Origin: a gamma proteobacterium symbiont of Ctena orbiculata
GTDB lineage: Bacteria > Pseudomonadota > Gammaproteobacteria > Chromatiales > Chromatiaceae
Direction: 5' to 3'
NCBI GenBank assembly: GCA_003058495.1
Contig: QBVC01000018.1
Location: 62,001-126,000 of the forward strand
DNA: 64,000 bases
Shown: positions 33,644 to 44,000 of the stretch, piece by piece
How positions within the stretch are numbered: position 1 is the stretch's first letter
Layout: each line of letters begins with the position of its first letter
Notes under the pieces: generated by a model
The model's database searches: none
Told to the model about the DNA's origin: nothing
The model's input: only the letters and a program-made list of their open reading frames with translations
Position numbers and translations under genes: made by a program

Positions 33644-33850
33644 ATGTATGTTTGTGTCTGTCATGCGATCACCGATAGCGATATCAGGTCCGCAGCGGGA
33701 AAGGGTGTCTCGTCACTGGAGGCGCTGGGAGATGAACTCAGGCTAGGCACCTGTTGCGGCCGCTGTAAAGAGTGCGCCAACAAGGTATTGCAGCAGTCAT
33801 TGATGGAAAGCTGCGGTACGGGGCATTGCAAGCTGGGGAGCGCGGCATGA
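33644..33850 (+). CDS. bfd: Bacterioferritin-associated ferredoxin
   Basis: A 68-residue [2Fe-2S] protein with the four BFD cysteines: MYVCVCHAITDSDI (C4 and C6) and LGTCCGRCKECA (Cys ligand pair and neighbours). BFD docks on haem-containing bacterioferritin and reduces its iron core so that iron is released. The ATG at 33644 gives the family N-terminus; the frame opens at 33590. It is divergent from the two bacterioferritin genes, with a Fur box in between, as expected for iron mobilisation under starvation. Confidence 0.92.
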   Translation: MYVCVCHAITDSDIRSAAGKGVSSLEALGDELRLGTCCGRCKECANKVLQQSLMESCGTGHCKLGSAA

Positions 33851-33990
33851 ATTCGGACTCACTCGGAAAGGAACAGATCTCTACCCAGGGGCGGACTTTC
33901 TTATTGAGATTGTTCCGATATTTATCGCCTCCGAGAAACATCAAACAGCGTCACAGGCGTCTAATCCGTAAATTGGCAAATCAGCGTTGA
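33847..33990 (+). CDS. 47-residue basic ORF overlapping bfd
   Basis: The ATG at 33847 overlaps the bfd stop (ATGA). The 47 codons encode a strongly basic peptide: a polar start (MNSDSLGKEQIST) and then a helix-like part with RTFLLRLFRYL and KQRHRRLIRKLANQR. No family is recognised. The four-base overlap and the intrinsic terminator 100 bases downstream suggest the ORF is part of the bfd transcript. Its small size means it could be chance. Confidence 0.45.
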   Translation: MNSDSLGKEQISTQGRTFLLRLFRYLSPPRNIKQRHRRLIRKLANQR

Positions 33991-34097
33991 TGCATCCTGA
34001 CGGCATGGAATGTCGCCCAATTACCTGCACCCCGCTTGATACCATTTCGATAAGCGACGGTGCGATTTCATAAGCTCGAAAAAAGCGCATAAAAAAA

Positions 34098-34121
34098 GCC
34101 CGCCATTGGCGGGCTTTTTTT
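34098..34121. terminator. Bidirectional intrinsic terminator
   Basis: GCCCGCC (34098-34104), loop ATT and GGCGGGC (34108-34114) form a seven-pair GC stem flanked by A7 on the left and T7 on the right, so it can stop transcription both from bfd (plus) and from sat (minus). Confidence 0.92.
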
Positions 34122-34139
34122 CGTCTGCCTGTCGGTTAC

Positions 34140-35327
34140 TTACTTGATTGACTGATAATAGTCGATCAGGATCTGCGCCACCTCGGGGCGGGAGAACTCC
34201 TTGGGTGGGGCGATGCCCTGGCCCAGCATCTCCCGCACCTTGGTGCCGGAGAGGAGGACGAAGTCCTCCTTCTCGTGATCAGGCGCCTCGCACATCATCA
34301 CCACCTTGTTCAGCTTCTTCGACCAGGCGGTGTGGTCGGCCTTGAAGATCTGGATCTCCAGGGCGCCGGCCGGGACCTCGTCATCGAAGATGGTCTGGGC
34401 ATCGAAGGCGCCGTAGTAGTCACCCACCCCGGCGTGATCGCGGCCGATGATGAAGTGGGTGGCGCCCATGTTCTGGCGGAAGTAGGCATGGAGCACCGCC
34501 TCCCGGGGACCGGCGTAGAGCATATCGAAACCGTAGCCGGTGACCATGGCGCTGTTGGGCGGAAAGTAGAGCTCCACCATCTTGCGGATCGCCGCGTCGC
34601 GCACCGGTGCGGGGATATCGCCGGGTTTCAGCTTGCCCAGCAGCATGTGAATGACCAGGCCGTCGCAACCGAGCCGGTCCATCGCCATGTGGCAGAGCTC
34701 CTCATGGGCCAGGTGCATCGGATTGCGGGTCTGGAAGGCGACGATCTTGCTCCAGCCGCGCTCCTTGATCTCGTTGCGGATCTCCACCGCGGTGCGGAAG
34801 GTGTCGGGAAAGTCGGTCTGGAAGTAGGAGAAGTTCAACACCTGGATCGGTCCGGAAAGGGCGATCCGTCCCTGGCTGTTGAACGCGGCCACACCCGGAT
34901 GTTCACTGTCATCGGTGCGATAGACCTTGTCGGTCATGATCGCCATCTGCTCGTCGCTGACCTCTTCGATGGTCTCGATATCCATGATCGCCAGCACCGG
35001 ATTGCCCTCGACGTTGGGATCCCGCAGTGCGATCCGCTTGGCATCGCCGATCTTGTCCGTACTCTTGAGCAGGCAGAGCACGGGCACCGGGAAGAAGCTG
35101 CCGTCGGTCAGGGTCATCTTTTGCGCGGCGCCCATGGCATCGGCGACGGTCATGAAGCCTGTCAGCGGACTGAAGTAGCCTGCCCCCATCATCACCGCGT
35201 TACCGGCGGCCTGAGAGCTGATCACCACCGAGGGCAGGGATTCAGCCTCGTGTGAGAGCTTGTGGTGGGTATCGGGATCGTAGACAAACAAAGGTTGTAG
35301 TTCCGAGGAACCGACTGGGTTGATCAT
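34140..35327 (-). CDS. sat: Sulfate adenylyltransferase (ATP sulfurylase, dissimilatory type)
   Basis: A 395-residue monofunctional ATP sulfurylase: FQTRNPMHLAHEELCHMAMD with the HxxH-type nucleotide site (QTRNP motif), a GRDHAGVGDYYGAFDAQTIF block and the C-terminal LSGTKVREMLGQGIAPPKEF. This is the single-gene Sat type, not CysDN. In sulfur oxidisers it converts adenylylsulfate and pyrophosphate to sulfate and ATP after reverse Dsr/Apr, though it also works in the assimilatory direction; neither dsr nor apr genes are in this window. A GGAGACG ribosome site precedes ATG 35327. Confidence 0.95.
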   Translation of the reverse strand: MINPVGSSELQPLFVYDPDTHHKLSHEAESLPSVVISSQAAGNAVMMGAGYFSPLTGFMTVADAMGAAQKMTLTDGSFFPVPVLCLLKSTDKIGDAKRIALRDPNVEGNPVLAIMDIETIEEVSDEQMAIMTDKVYRTDDSEHPGVAAFNSQGRIALSGPIQVLNFSYFQTDFPDTFRTAVEIRNEIKERGWSKIVAFQTRNPMHLAHEELCHMAMDRLGCDGLVIHMLLGKLKPGDIPAPVRDAAIRKMVELYFPPNSAMVTGYGFDMLYAGPREAVLHAYFRQNMGATHFIIGRDHAGVGDYYGAFDAQTIFDDEVPAGALEIQIFKADHTAWSKKLNKVVMMCEAPDHEKEDFVLLSGTKVREMLGQGIAPPKEFSRPEVAQILIDYYQSIK

Positions 35328-35625
35328 GACGTTTCGTCTCCTTCGTTGATCGCTTAATCAATTGACCGGCCCAGTCATAAACTACCAAGCCTGCCCTAAG
35401 CCTGCACTTGAGTCAGTTATCGCATCCACCCTTTCACGAACCTGGGGCGGAATTTAAAAAAAGTGTATAACTAACTGTTTTTATTGGTGAATATAGAGAT
35501 ATTTAAGGTAAAGTGTATTTCAAACAGGCAATACACTACCACAACGAGGAGTTATCCAACCCTATTAATTTTTTATGTGCTCAGCAAAATATCTGCTCCA
35601 TCTCCGGCGCCATTCGCCCGGCCTA
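35328..35625. other. Intergenic region between recD and sat
   Basis: Holds the sat promoter region but no box pair that is convincing. An AT-rich stretch with TTTAAAAAAAGTG and TATATT-like runs (35450-35520) stands out from the GC-rich genes around it. The plus-strand ORF beginning at 35513 runs into recD and is not credible. Confidence 0.4.
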
Positions 35626-37461
35626 CTATCCTGGATTGCCGGTGAGGAGATCGGCGAGACCGCTGCTGCGTCGCATCGGCTGGGTCAGGGCCCAATCGAA
35701 GAGAGCCTCTTCGCCGATCAGGGTGAAGCGCCTTCTCGATCGGGTGATCGCGGTATAGACCAACTCGCGGCAGAGGATCGGGCTCCGCTGGTCGGGAAGT
35801 TGCAGGATTACCTCCTGGAATTCGGAACCCTGGCTCTTGTGCACCGTTACCGCATAGACCGTTTCACAGTAGGGCAGCCGCGATGGCGGAACCCAACGAA
35901 TCTCATCCCCACCCCCCTGGAAGGCTACCGCCAATTCGTCTTTGAGTTGCGGATGGGGCAGCACGATGCCGGTCTCTCCATTATAGAGATTGAGTTGATA
36001 GTCATTGCGCGACAGCATCACCGGTCGACCCGGATACCACTCGCCCTGATCCCTTATCTGCCCCTGCCGAATCAGCTCCCGGGTTATGGCGGCGTTCATT
36101 GCATGGACACCCCTGGGCCCCTCGCGAAGCACGCAGAGCAGGCGAAACTCGTACAGCAGGGTAAACAGCGAGGCCGCAGGCGCCCCGGCCCTGACCGCCT
36201 CGAACAGGCGGGAAAAACGATCAGCCACCCGCCTGGCCAGGTCGCCGGCGGAATCCAGCCTGTCCAGTTCCCCGCCTCCATTGTCGAGCAGCTCTCGCGC
36301 CTGACCGGTATCCCCCCGGTTGACGGCCCTCGCCAACTGCCCGAGCGGACTCCGGGGATCGAAACGGTAGCTATGCCTCAGCTCGACGACACTGTTCCTC
36401 AATCCACTGCCGGAGCCCTCCCCTGGCGCCACCGTTTGTCGTGTGATCAGGCTCAGCTGACGGGCGAATTCCGCATCAGGTCCCTGGCAGCCGGCACACA
36501 GATCCCCCATCACCGCTCCCGCCTCCACCGAGGCGAGTTGATCCCGATCGCCCAACAGCACCAGGCGCGCGGTATGGGGCAAGGCATCCAGGAGCTTGGC
36601 CATCAGGGCCAGGTCGACCATCGATGCCTCGTCCACGATCACCACATCAAGCAACAGGGGATTGTCGCGATGGTGGCGAAAACCCGTACCCGAGCGGTTC
36701 ATCCCGAGCAGACGATGCAGGGTCGATGCCTGTTCCGGTATCGACGCCAGCTGCTCGGCGGAGAGGGACAGGGATGCCTTGGCCTGCTGAATCGCCTGCT
36801 GCAGGCGCGCGGCCGCCATCCCCGTGGGCGCAGCCAAGGCGATCCGCAGCGCCTCTCCCCCGGGCTGCTGGCGCAGCAACGCCAAGAGGCGAAGCACGGT
36901 TGTGGTCTTGCCGGTCCCCGGCCCCCCGGTGATGATGGTGAGGGGTCTCAGGATAGCCGTGGCAACGGCCAGCTTCTGCCAGTCGACAGCACCGCCGTCA
37001 TCTGCCGGAAACAGGGTTGTCAGGGCTCTTTTCACGGTCTCCGGGTCGATTTGCCGATCGAGCGCTTCCGCCCGTTGCAGGAGTGCGCTCCCCAAGCGCT
37101 GCTCATAGGCCCAGTAGCGATGCAGGTAGAGCCGATCCCGTCGGTCCAGAACCAGGGGCTGCCAGTCACCTGGCCTGCCGATGATCCCGCTGGCCAGCAA
37201 CCCGTCGCGCCACGCCTCCAGCTCGGGGGCCAGGACCCGGTTCTCCCCTTCATCGATGAACACACGACCGGCGACCGTGCGGAGATCGAGGCAGACGTGG
37301 CCTTCGCTGGTGGCCCGGCTGGTGAGCGCAATCGCCAGGGCGAGGGATGGCGAAGCCGCCTCCTTGGCCTCGGCCAGCAGATACTCGGCAAGATGCAGAT
37401 CGAGAGCGTCGAGCAGGCCCTGCCGATGAAGCGAACGCAGCAGACTGTCAGGACGACCCAT
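35626..37461 (-). CDS. recD: Exodeoxyribonuclease V alpha subunit RecD
   Basis: A 611-residue helicase of RecBCD. Walker A GGPGTGKTTT at about residues 179-188, Walker B VVIVDEASMVD, and the C-terminal YAVTVHKSQGSEFQEVILQLP motif are intact. It is the 5'-3' motor of the complex. Its ATG at 37461 lies inside the end of recB (14-base overlap). Confidence 0.95.
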   Translation of the reverse strand: MGRPDSLLRSLHRQGLLDALDLHLAEYLLAEAKEAASPSLALAIALTSRATSEGHVCLDLRTVAGRVFIDEGENRVLAPELEAWRDGLLASGIIGRPGDWQPLVLDRRDRLYLHRYWAYEQRLGSALLQRAEALDRQIDPETVKRALTTLFPADDGGAVDWQKLAVATAILRPLTIITGGPGTGKTTTVLRLLALLRQQPGGEALRIALAAPTGMAAARLQQAIQQAKASLSLSAEQLASIPEQASTLHRLLGMNRSGTGFRHHRDNPLLLDVVIVDEASMVDLALMAKLLDALPHTARLVLLGDRDQLASVEAGAVMGDLCAGCQGPDAEFARQLSLITRQTVAPGEGSGSGLRNSVVELRHSYRFDPRSPLGQLARAVNRGDTGQARELLDNGGGELDRLDSAGDLARRVADRFSRLFEAVRAGAPAASLFTLLYEFRLLCVLREGPRGVHAMNAAITRELIRQGQIRDQGEWYPGRPVMLSRNDYQLNLYNGETGIVLPHPQLKDELAVAFQGGGDEIRWVPPSRLPYCETVYAVTVHKSQGSEFQEVILQLPDQRSPILCRELVYTAITRSRRRFTLIGEEALFDWALTQPMRRSSGLADLLTGNPG

Positions 37462-40400
37462 CGCTGTGCGCCTCTATCATTCGGTCCAGGGCCTCGATAA
37501 ACGCCTCCGAGGGTCGTTCCGCAACCACGCCAAGACGATCGCCGCTCCGGGGCCGCATGCCGCGCAGAAACAGATAGTAGACCCCGCCGAAGTGGCGTTC
37601 ATAGGCGTAGCCGGGCAGGCGCAGCTTGAGATAGCGATGCAGCGCCAGGGTATAGAGCAGGTATTGCAGGGTGTAGCGGTGCTCCACCATCGCCGTGCGC
37701 AGCGCCTGCGGATGGTAGTCGGCGTAGCTGTTGCCCAGCCAGTTCGACTTGTAGTCGGCGAGGTAGAAACAGCCATCCGCCTCGAAGACCAGATCGATAT
37801 AGCCCTTCACATAGCCGTCCACCACACCCGCACGGAGGCCAGCCAGGCCATCGATCAGCCCGTCAACCCCGGCGAAGCGGTGCGCCTCCGCGAGCGCCAT
37901 AATCGTCTTGGCCTGTAATGAGCGGGCCGGGAAATAGAACGCCATCTCGTTCAGCCGCCGTTCCCCCGGGATCCGGCTCAGGGTCAAGCCTGCGCCATCG
38001 AGCGGCGTCTCCAGGACCTCCCCCATCCACTGGGCAACCAGGGCCGTCCAGCGGGTATCGATGGCGTGCAGGAGCAGCTTCTGCTCCACCAGGGCCTCCA
38101 ACCCCCTGCCGCCGCCCTGGTTGAAATCGAGGGCCTCGAGAATCGCATGCAGACAGCTGCCTGGTCCGGCGCCCCGGGGAAAGCCATGCACGTCGAAACC
38201 CTCCACCTGCTCCTGCAGCTGCTCGGGGCGTGCCGGGGACGCGTCATGATCGGGCCTGTCTTCATGCTGTCCCGCCACCAGCGAGGAGAAACTGGCGACA
38301 TTTCCGACCGCGGTGATGGTCGCGCTAAAGCGTCTCGCCGGCTGCAGTTCAGGGGGCGGGGGCATGGCGAGCTGCACCACCTCCCCGTCGAGGGGCAGCG
38401 GCGTGATGTGGATTGCACCCGCGGCGGCCTGCGCCAGTGCCTGCAGCGCATCAGCGTCCTGCCCGGGATCCAGCGCCTTGGCGCGTTGCCGCCAGGCCGC
38501 CAGGTCCAGTGTGGATTCGGCTTCACCGGGGTTGTGCAGCAACCAGCCGAGGGCCGAATGCCTGCTCTGTTTCATCCATCCCCAGGCCAGATAGCAGCGA
38601 TAACGGGGGCGGGTCAGGGCAACGTAGAGCAGGCGCAGATTCTCCGCGAACGCCTCCTCGTGAAGGTAATCCCGGTTGTCGTGAAAGCGGGCCGAACCGA
38701 GCTCGAGCACCGCCGCATAGTCATCCAGTGGATCGTGAAACAGGAATGGGCTGTGATCGGCCCTGGGTTCGCTCTCATCCCATAGGTAGGGACAGAAGAC
38801 GATCTCATATTCCAATCCCTTGCTGTGGTGGAGGGTCTCGATCTTTACCAGTTCACCGTCACTCTCCAGGCGCAGCAGGCGCTCATCATCCTGTGACCTG
38901 GACTGGCATTGACGGAGAAACCATTTCAACAATCCCTCCATCCCGGGATGAGCCGTGGCATCCTGTTGATGCAGCAGCTCCAAGAGGTGGTGGAAGTTGG
39001 TCAGGCGACGCTCACCGTCGCCAAACCCGAGCAGCCGCTTCTCTATTCCCATATCCATCACCAGCGCCCTGATCATGGCGATGAATCCGTCATCCCGCCA
39101 GCTGTGGTGATAGTCGAAGAATCGTTTGAAAAGTCTGTTCTGGGATCCATCCTCACGGTTGAGTTCATCGATTGCGGCACCATCCCAGCCCAGCAACGGC
39201 GTCGCCAGCGCGGCGCGTACCAACGGACCCCGTTGGGGCTCGAGCAGGGCGATCAGCAGGCGCTGCAAATGCTCCGCCTCGCGGCTCCGGTAGACGCTCT
39301 GCTGGCTGCTGTGCACCGCGGCTATGCCACGGGCCCTCAGGGCCTGGGCAATTCTGGATGCCTGCTCATGGGTACGCACCAGGACCGCGATATCGCTGCC
39401 GCGGAGCTCTCTCTCGCCAATCCGTGCCCGCTTTTGCGAACCCAGGGTCAAGAGACGGGCGATCTCGGCGGCGGTGGCATCGGCAACGGCCTGGCGAATC
39501 GCCTCCACCCCCGCCTGCTCGTCGAATGCGAGCCGCCAGAGCTGCATCGGTGCTTCGGGCGCATTATCGAGAACCAGGGGATCCATCTCCCGATCCGCGG
39601 CCGCCACCGGGTCGAAGCCGATGCGCGGCTCGTAGAAGGGTCGACGGGCGCGCCCGAACAGGGTGTTGACGGCGCGCACCAGCCCGGGCGTCGAACGCCA
39701 GTTGATATCGAGGCTGTGGTGTTTGGCGCCTGTCTCCTCCCTGGCGCGCAGGTAGGCGAAGAGGTCGGCGCCGCGAAAACTGTAGATCGCCTGTTTCGGA
39801 TCGCCGACAAGAAATACCGGCTGCAGGCTGTTGCGGTATATCCGGCTCAGGATCGCATATTGGATCGGATCGGTATCCTGAAACTCATCCACCAGCGCCG
39901 CGGGATAGCGTCTGCGCAGCAGCGCCGCGAGATGGCCGCTGTCTCCCTGCAAGGCGGAGTGGAGCTGCAGCAAGAGATCGTCGTAGGACCACTCCCCTGC
40001 CTCGGCCTGGCGTCTCGGCAGCTCTTGCAGAAGGTAGTCATAAAACGACTTTTGCAGGGCGGCGGTAGCCCTGTCGAAGGCATCAGCGCATTCTTCAACA
40101 CACTTCATATAGCGTGAAAAAAGGGGGAAGAAGGGGTGTTGAGGAGCATCCTGACCGGCCTTGACCGCCGCCTCGATGCTCTCCGTTGTAAACCGCACTG
40201 CCATCTCAAAGGGTCTCTCGTAAGGGGCGGCCTGCAGCCACTGGTCAATCTTCAGACCCCAGCCCTCAACCCTATCCTTGCGATAGATCCTCCCATTCAT
40301 CACCTGATTGTTGCTGAGCAGCGTGAGAATCGCAGCGCGCTGCTCTTCCCACAACGCCCTGACCTCGGACTGGCGTTCAATCGCCTGCCGCTCAAGCTGC

Positions 40401-41014
40401 GCAATATCCTGCGGCCAGTCACGGCCCCTGACCTTCAGGTAGGGCTTGCCCAGTGCGGGGCGCATCTGCTGCAGCAGCGCCTCGGGACTTTCGATCCAGA
40501 GTCGAAAGGCCTGCAGCAGGCGATCGGGCAGCTGGTTGATTTCCCGCCGCCAGAAGTCGTCCGCGATCTGCTGCAGACGATCGGACTGATCGGGGACCAG
40601 GCTGGTATTGAATCCCTGCCCGGTCTCGAAAGCCTGTTCGCTCAATACCCGCTGGCAAAAACCGTGGATGGTGAAGATCGCCGCCCGGTCGAAAGCGGCG
40701 ATGGCCAGGTCGATGCGATGGCGCGCCCGCTCTCTATCCGCCAGCTTGTCGTGGATCGCCTGCAGCAGCGGATCACCGCTCACGGCGCCGTTATAATGGG
40801 ACCTGGCTTCGAGCAGACGCTGGCGTATCCGGGTCTTCAGCTCCGCCGTCGCCGCCTTGGTATAGGTCACCACCAGGATCTGTTCCGGGCCATACCCCTG
40901 CTCCAGCAGCAACCGCAGATAGAGGCTGGTCAGGGTGTGGGTCTTTCCGGTTCCGGCGCTCGCCTCCACCAGATTGAAGCCCTTGAGGGCAACCGCATCG
41001 ATCTGCATGCTCAT
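37448..41014 (-). CDS. recB: Exodeoxyribonuclease V beta subunit RecB
   Basis: A 1188-residue subunit with Walker A EASAGTGKTHTL near residue 20, the UvrD-like LVDEFQDTDPIQYAIL and DPKQAIYSFRGADLF motifs and a C-terminal nuclease site (GYIDLVFEADG...LADYKSNWLG, about residue 1085, near E. coli D1080). It is the 3'-5' motor and nuclease. ATG 41014 overlaps the recC stop (ATGA) and has a GGAG eight bases upstream, so it is preferred to the GTG at 41023. Confidence 0.95.
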   Translation of the reverse strand: MSMQIDAVALKGFNLVEASAGTGKTHTLTSLYLRLLLEQGYGPEQILVVTYTKAATAELKTRIRQRLLEARSHYNGAVSGDPLLQAIHDKLADRERARHRIDLAIAAFDRAAIFTIHGFCQRVLSEQAFETGQGFNTSLVPDQSDRLQQIADDFWRREINQLPDRLLQAFRLWIESPEALLQQMRPALGKPYLKVRGRDWPQDIAQLERQAIERQSEVRALWEEQRAAILTLLSNNQVMNGRIYRKDRVEGWGLKIDQWLQAAPYERPFEMAVRFTTESIEAAVKAGQDAPQHPFFPLFSRYMKCVEECADAFDRATAALQKSFYDYLLQELPRRQAEAGEWSYDDLLLQLHSALQGDSGHLAALLRRRYPAALVDEFQDTDPIQYAILSRIYRNSLQPVFLVGDPKQAIYSFRGADLFAYLRAREETGAKHHSLDINWRSTPGLVRAVNTLFGRARRPFYEPRIGFDPVAAADREMDPLVLDNAPEAPMQLWRLAFDEQAGVEAIRQAVADATAAEIARLLTLGSQKRARIGERELRGSDIAVLVRTHEQASRIAQALRARGIAAVHSSQQSVYRSREAEHLQRLLIALLEPQRGPLVRAALATPLLGWDGAAIDELNREDGSQNRLFKRFFDYHHSWRDDGFIAMIRALVMDMGIEKRLLGFGDGERRLTNFHHLLELLHQQDATAHPGMEGLLKWFLRQCQSRSQDDERLLRLESDGELVKIETLHHSKGLEYEIVFCPYLWDESEPRADHSPFLFHDPLDDYAAVLELGSARFHDNRDYLHEEAFAENLRLLYVALTRPRYRCYLAWGWMKQSRHSALGWLLHNPGEAESTLDLAAWRQRAKALDPGQDADALQALAQAAAGAIHITPLPLDGEVVQLAMPPPPELQPARRFSATITAVGNVASFSSLVAGQHEDRPDHDASPARPEQLQEQVEGFDVHGFPRGAGPGSCLHAILEALDFNQGGGRGLEALVEQKLLLHAIDTRWTALVAQWMGEVLETPLDGAGLTLSRIPGERRLNEMAFYFPARSLQAKTIMALAEAHRFAGVDGLIDGLAGLRAGVVDGYVKGYIDLVFEADGCFYLADYKSNWLGNSYADYHPQALRTAMVEHRYTLQYLLYTLALHRYLKLRLPGYAYERHFGGVYYLFLRGMRPRSGDRLGVVAERPSEAFIEALDRMIEAHSDGSS

Positions 41015-44000
41015 TGTCGCCACTCCAGGTGGTCCATGAGCGGATCCAGGATTTCGTTGCTGGTTGTGAAAAAGCCCTCGTCGAGGAGCGGCCTGTCCGG
41101 CCAGAAGAGGCGATGGTAGGGCCTGTCCAGGTCGCCCCCCTGGTAGCGATTGCCCGACCAGCGCTGTTGCGCGGCGGCGATCGCCCTCTCCTCGTCACCC
41201 TTGTCCAGGCGTTCCCGGTAGATCCAGGCCGTCGAAGGGAAGAACGCCAGCGGGGCATCCAGGCCCCGGCGATAGAGGTGAATCAGGTTCTCGAGGTGCG
41301 CCCCGGCGAGATCGACGGGCCTGAACTCTCCCTGCCGCTCACCCTCGAGCAGCCGGGTGCGAAGGGCCACTCCGGGCGGCTCGAGGCGATTCAAAAGCAG
41401 GTGTCGAATCCAGTGCCTGAGCAGCAGATGGGGGTAGAGGCGATCGGTGGTGTAGACCAGCAGCCCGCCCGGATTGACCCCGTAGAGGTGGCCGACGAGA
41501 CGCAGATCGCCAAATTCGAGATCGACCTCCAGCGGCTGCAGCGCGGCGCCCTGGTCGAACGCCTGGATACGCTCGACCAGGGCGCCGGCTCGACGCTCCA
41601 TCTGATTGAATATCTGCTCACCGACCCTGCCGTGGGGGAGACGTCCGCGCGCCCGCAAGCGCTGCAAAAAGCGCTCCGCTGCCTCACCCGACAAAAGCCC
41701 CTCCACCAGATCGTGCTCCAGGTCTGTCTGCTCGAAGCGATCGAGGAGGAACTGCTCACGCTCCTCGGGCAGCTCCTCTCCCAGTTCGAGGTCGAGATCG
41801 AGGCGAATCTCGGCAAACCCCCGCAGCGGATTGGTGAAGAAGTGGAGGAACCGCTGCAGCTCGATTTCGCGCTCCCCCTCGACCCCGGGCAGCGGCTCCT
41901 TCACCAGGGGGAGATCGGTGCGGGTGGCGCTGCCGACCCTTGACGCCGCCTCTCTCATCTCCGCCGAATAGCTGAAGAGCGGGCTGTCAGAGAGAAAATA
42001 GCCCTGCGAGAAGGGCTGCAGCGGATGGTCGAAGCTGATCCGTTTCAATCCCGACTCGCCAACCATCAGCCGCAGGGTGTCGCTCAGCTCATCCACCACC
42101 ACCGCAGGTGGTATCGGCGCATTGTCTCGCTGGCCCATTCCGACGTAGCTGATCAGCAGGCGATCCCGGGCGGAGATCAAGGTTTCGAGGAAGAGGTAGC
42201 GGTCGTCTGTCCTTCTTGAACGATCCCCGGGGCGGAAGTCGCGAGACAGCAGATCGAATCCCAATTCCGGCTGCTGGCGCGGGAAGGCATCGCCATCCAT
42301 GCCGATCAGCGCAATGACGCGAAATGGCAGGCTGCGCATCGGCGCCAGGGCGCAAAAATTGACACCGCCGCCGAGAAAGCCCCGCTCCTGGGAAACGGTC
42401 AGCAGCTCGCGCATCCTGTGGCTGATCAATTTGAACGAAATCTGGTGCTGGACACCCGCCTCCCGGATCTCCTGAACCAGGGTATGGATCGTCTCCCGGA
42501 TCGACTCCAGTTGCTGTTCACTCTCCTCATCGGAATAGAAGAACTGCTCGGTAAGCCCGATCAGGAATGCCAGCCAGGCCTCGGGTGAGCGATCGACGGA
42601 TAGCCGCTCCTCGAGGGCGAATATGGCATCACAGAAGGCGAGCAAGCCACCGAGCCATTGGGTATCCGAACCCTCCACGGCATCCAACGGGTAGGTCTGA
42701 TGCCACAACTTCTCGGCATCCGCCGGCATGGCATATCCCAGCATGAGCTGGCGCAGCCCAGCCTGCCAGGTATTGCCCTGCTCACCAGGCAGGCCGAGGG
42801 CCTGCTTGCTCTCTCCATCGCGCCCCCAGTGGACTGCCGCCAGCTTCAGCCACTGGGTCAACCGTTCCAGCCCCGCCCCGTCCAATCCGAAGCGCCGATG
42901 CACGGCCGGGTATTGCAGCAGATTGAGCAGCGCGCCGACCGGATAGCGGGTTTCCTGAAGCTGCACTATTTCAAGCAGCGCGGTCGCCAGCGGTGTACTC
43001 TGCAGAAGATCCGTGCCACTGACCCTGAAGGGTATCTTCGGCCGGCTCCCCGGTGATGAGAAGTGGGCCTTGATCAATGGCGCATAGCGGTCGATATCGG
43101 GGCTCATCACCAGGATCTCCGAGGCAGTCAGATGCGGAATCTCATCCAGCATCGCCAGCAGCTGATCGTAGAGCACCTCCACCTCGCGCATGGGGCTGTG
43201 ACAGCGGTGAAGGGTGATGGAGCTGTCTGCCTTGGCTGCCGATTGCGGGGATTCCAGGGTCAATAGCTGATCCTGCAACCGGTGCAGCAGCAGGCTGCCC
43301 CCAGTCCGATGGAACAGCGCTTCGCTGCCCGGGTCCAGCTCGTTGATGGCGGCAAAGAAATCACGCCCCTGACGCCCCATCGTGGCAAGCAGCGGATGGC
43401 CGACATCCAGGTAGAGCTCGGCCTCGCCGGCATCCAGCGAGAGTTGCGCCTGCTCGGCGGGGGAGACGATGTCCGCCCAGTGCGCCTCACAGGGATTGAG
43501 CAGGAACAGATGGACCTCGGTCAGCATGGAGATCTTGCGGATTAGCTCGAGGTAGCCTGGGGAGAGGGTGGGTACACCGAAGATAAAGAGCCTTGGGGGA
43601 AGAACGGCCTGCAACCTCTCCTCGGATACCCGGCTCAACTCGAGCTGCAGGCCTACCCAATGGACCCCATCCTCAGCGGCAAGCTGACGCCAAAGATCGG
43701 CCTGCCACTCGTCGCCCGCGGTCGCTGCCTCCCCTCGCTGCCACTTTAGGATCCAATCAGGGCGGTAGAGCAGATAGCGATCGAAGACCCTCGCCAGCTG
43801 TTGTGCAAGTTGAAAGCGCTTCACCTCATCGGCGCCAAGCAGATAGTCGCTGAGCGGTGGCTGCAAGCGGTCTGCATCAAGGCCCTGCAACTGGAGGTAG
43901 ATGCGCCATGCCAGCCGTTTCGGCTGATAACGATCGCACGCCGGCACCTCGGTCAGCAGGATAGGGAAGAGCCCCCAAATGAAGGTCGCGGGCAAGGGAA

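Noticed and set aside
35575-37500. A 641-codon plus-strand frame opposite recD
   Set aside because: Low-complexity Q/G/P/R-rich translation, wholly antisense to an intact RecD with all motifs; an effect of GC-rich codon use.
38909-40117. A 402-codon plus-strand frame opposite recB
   Set aside because: RecB on the other strand is intact; the frame is a shadow.
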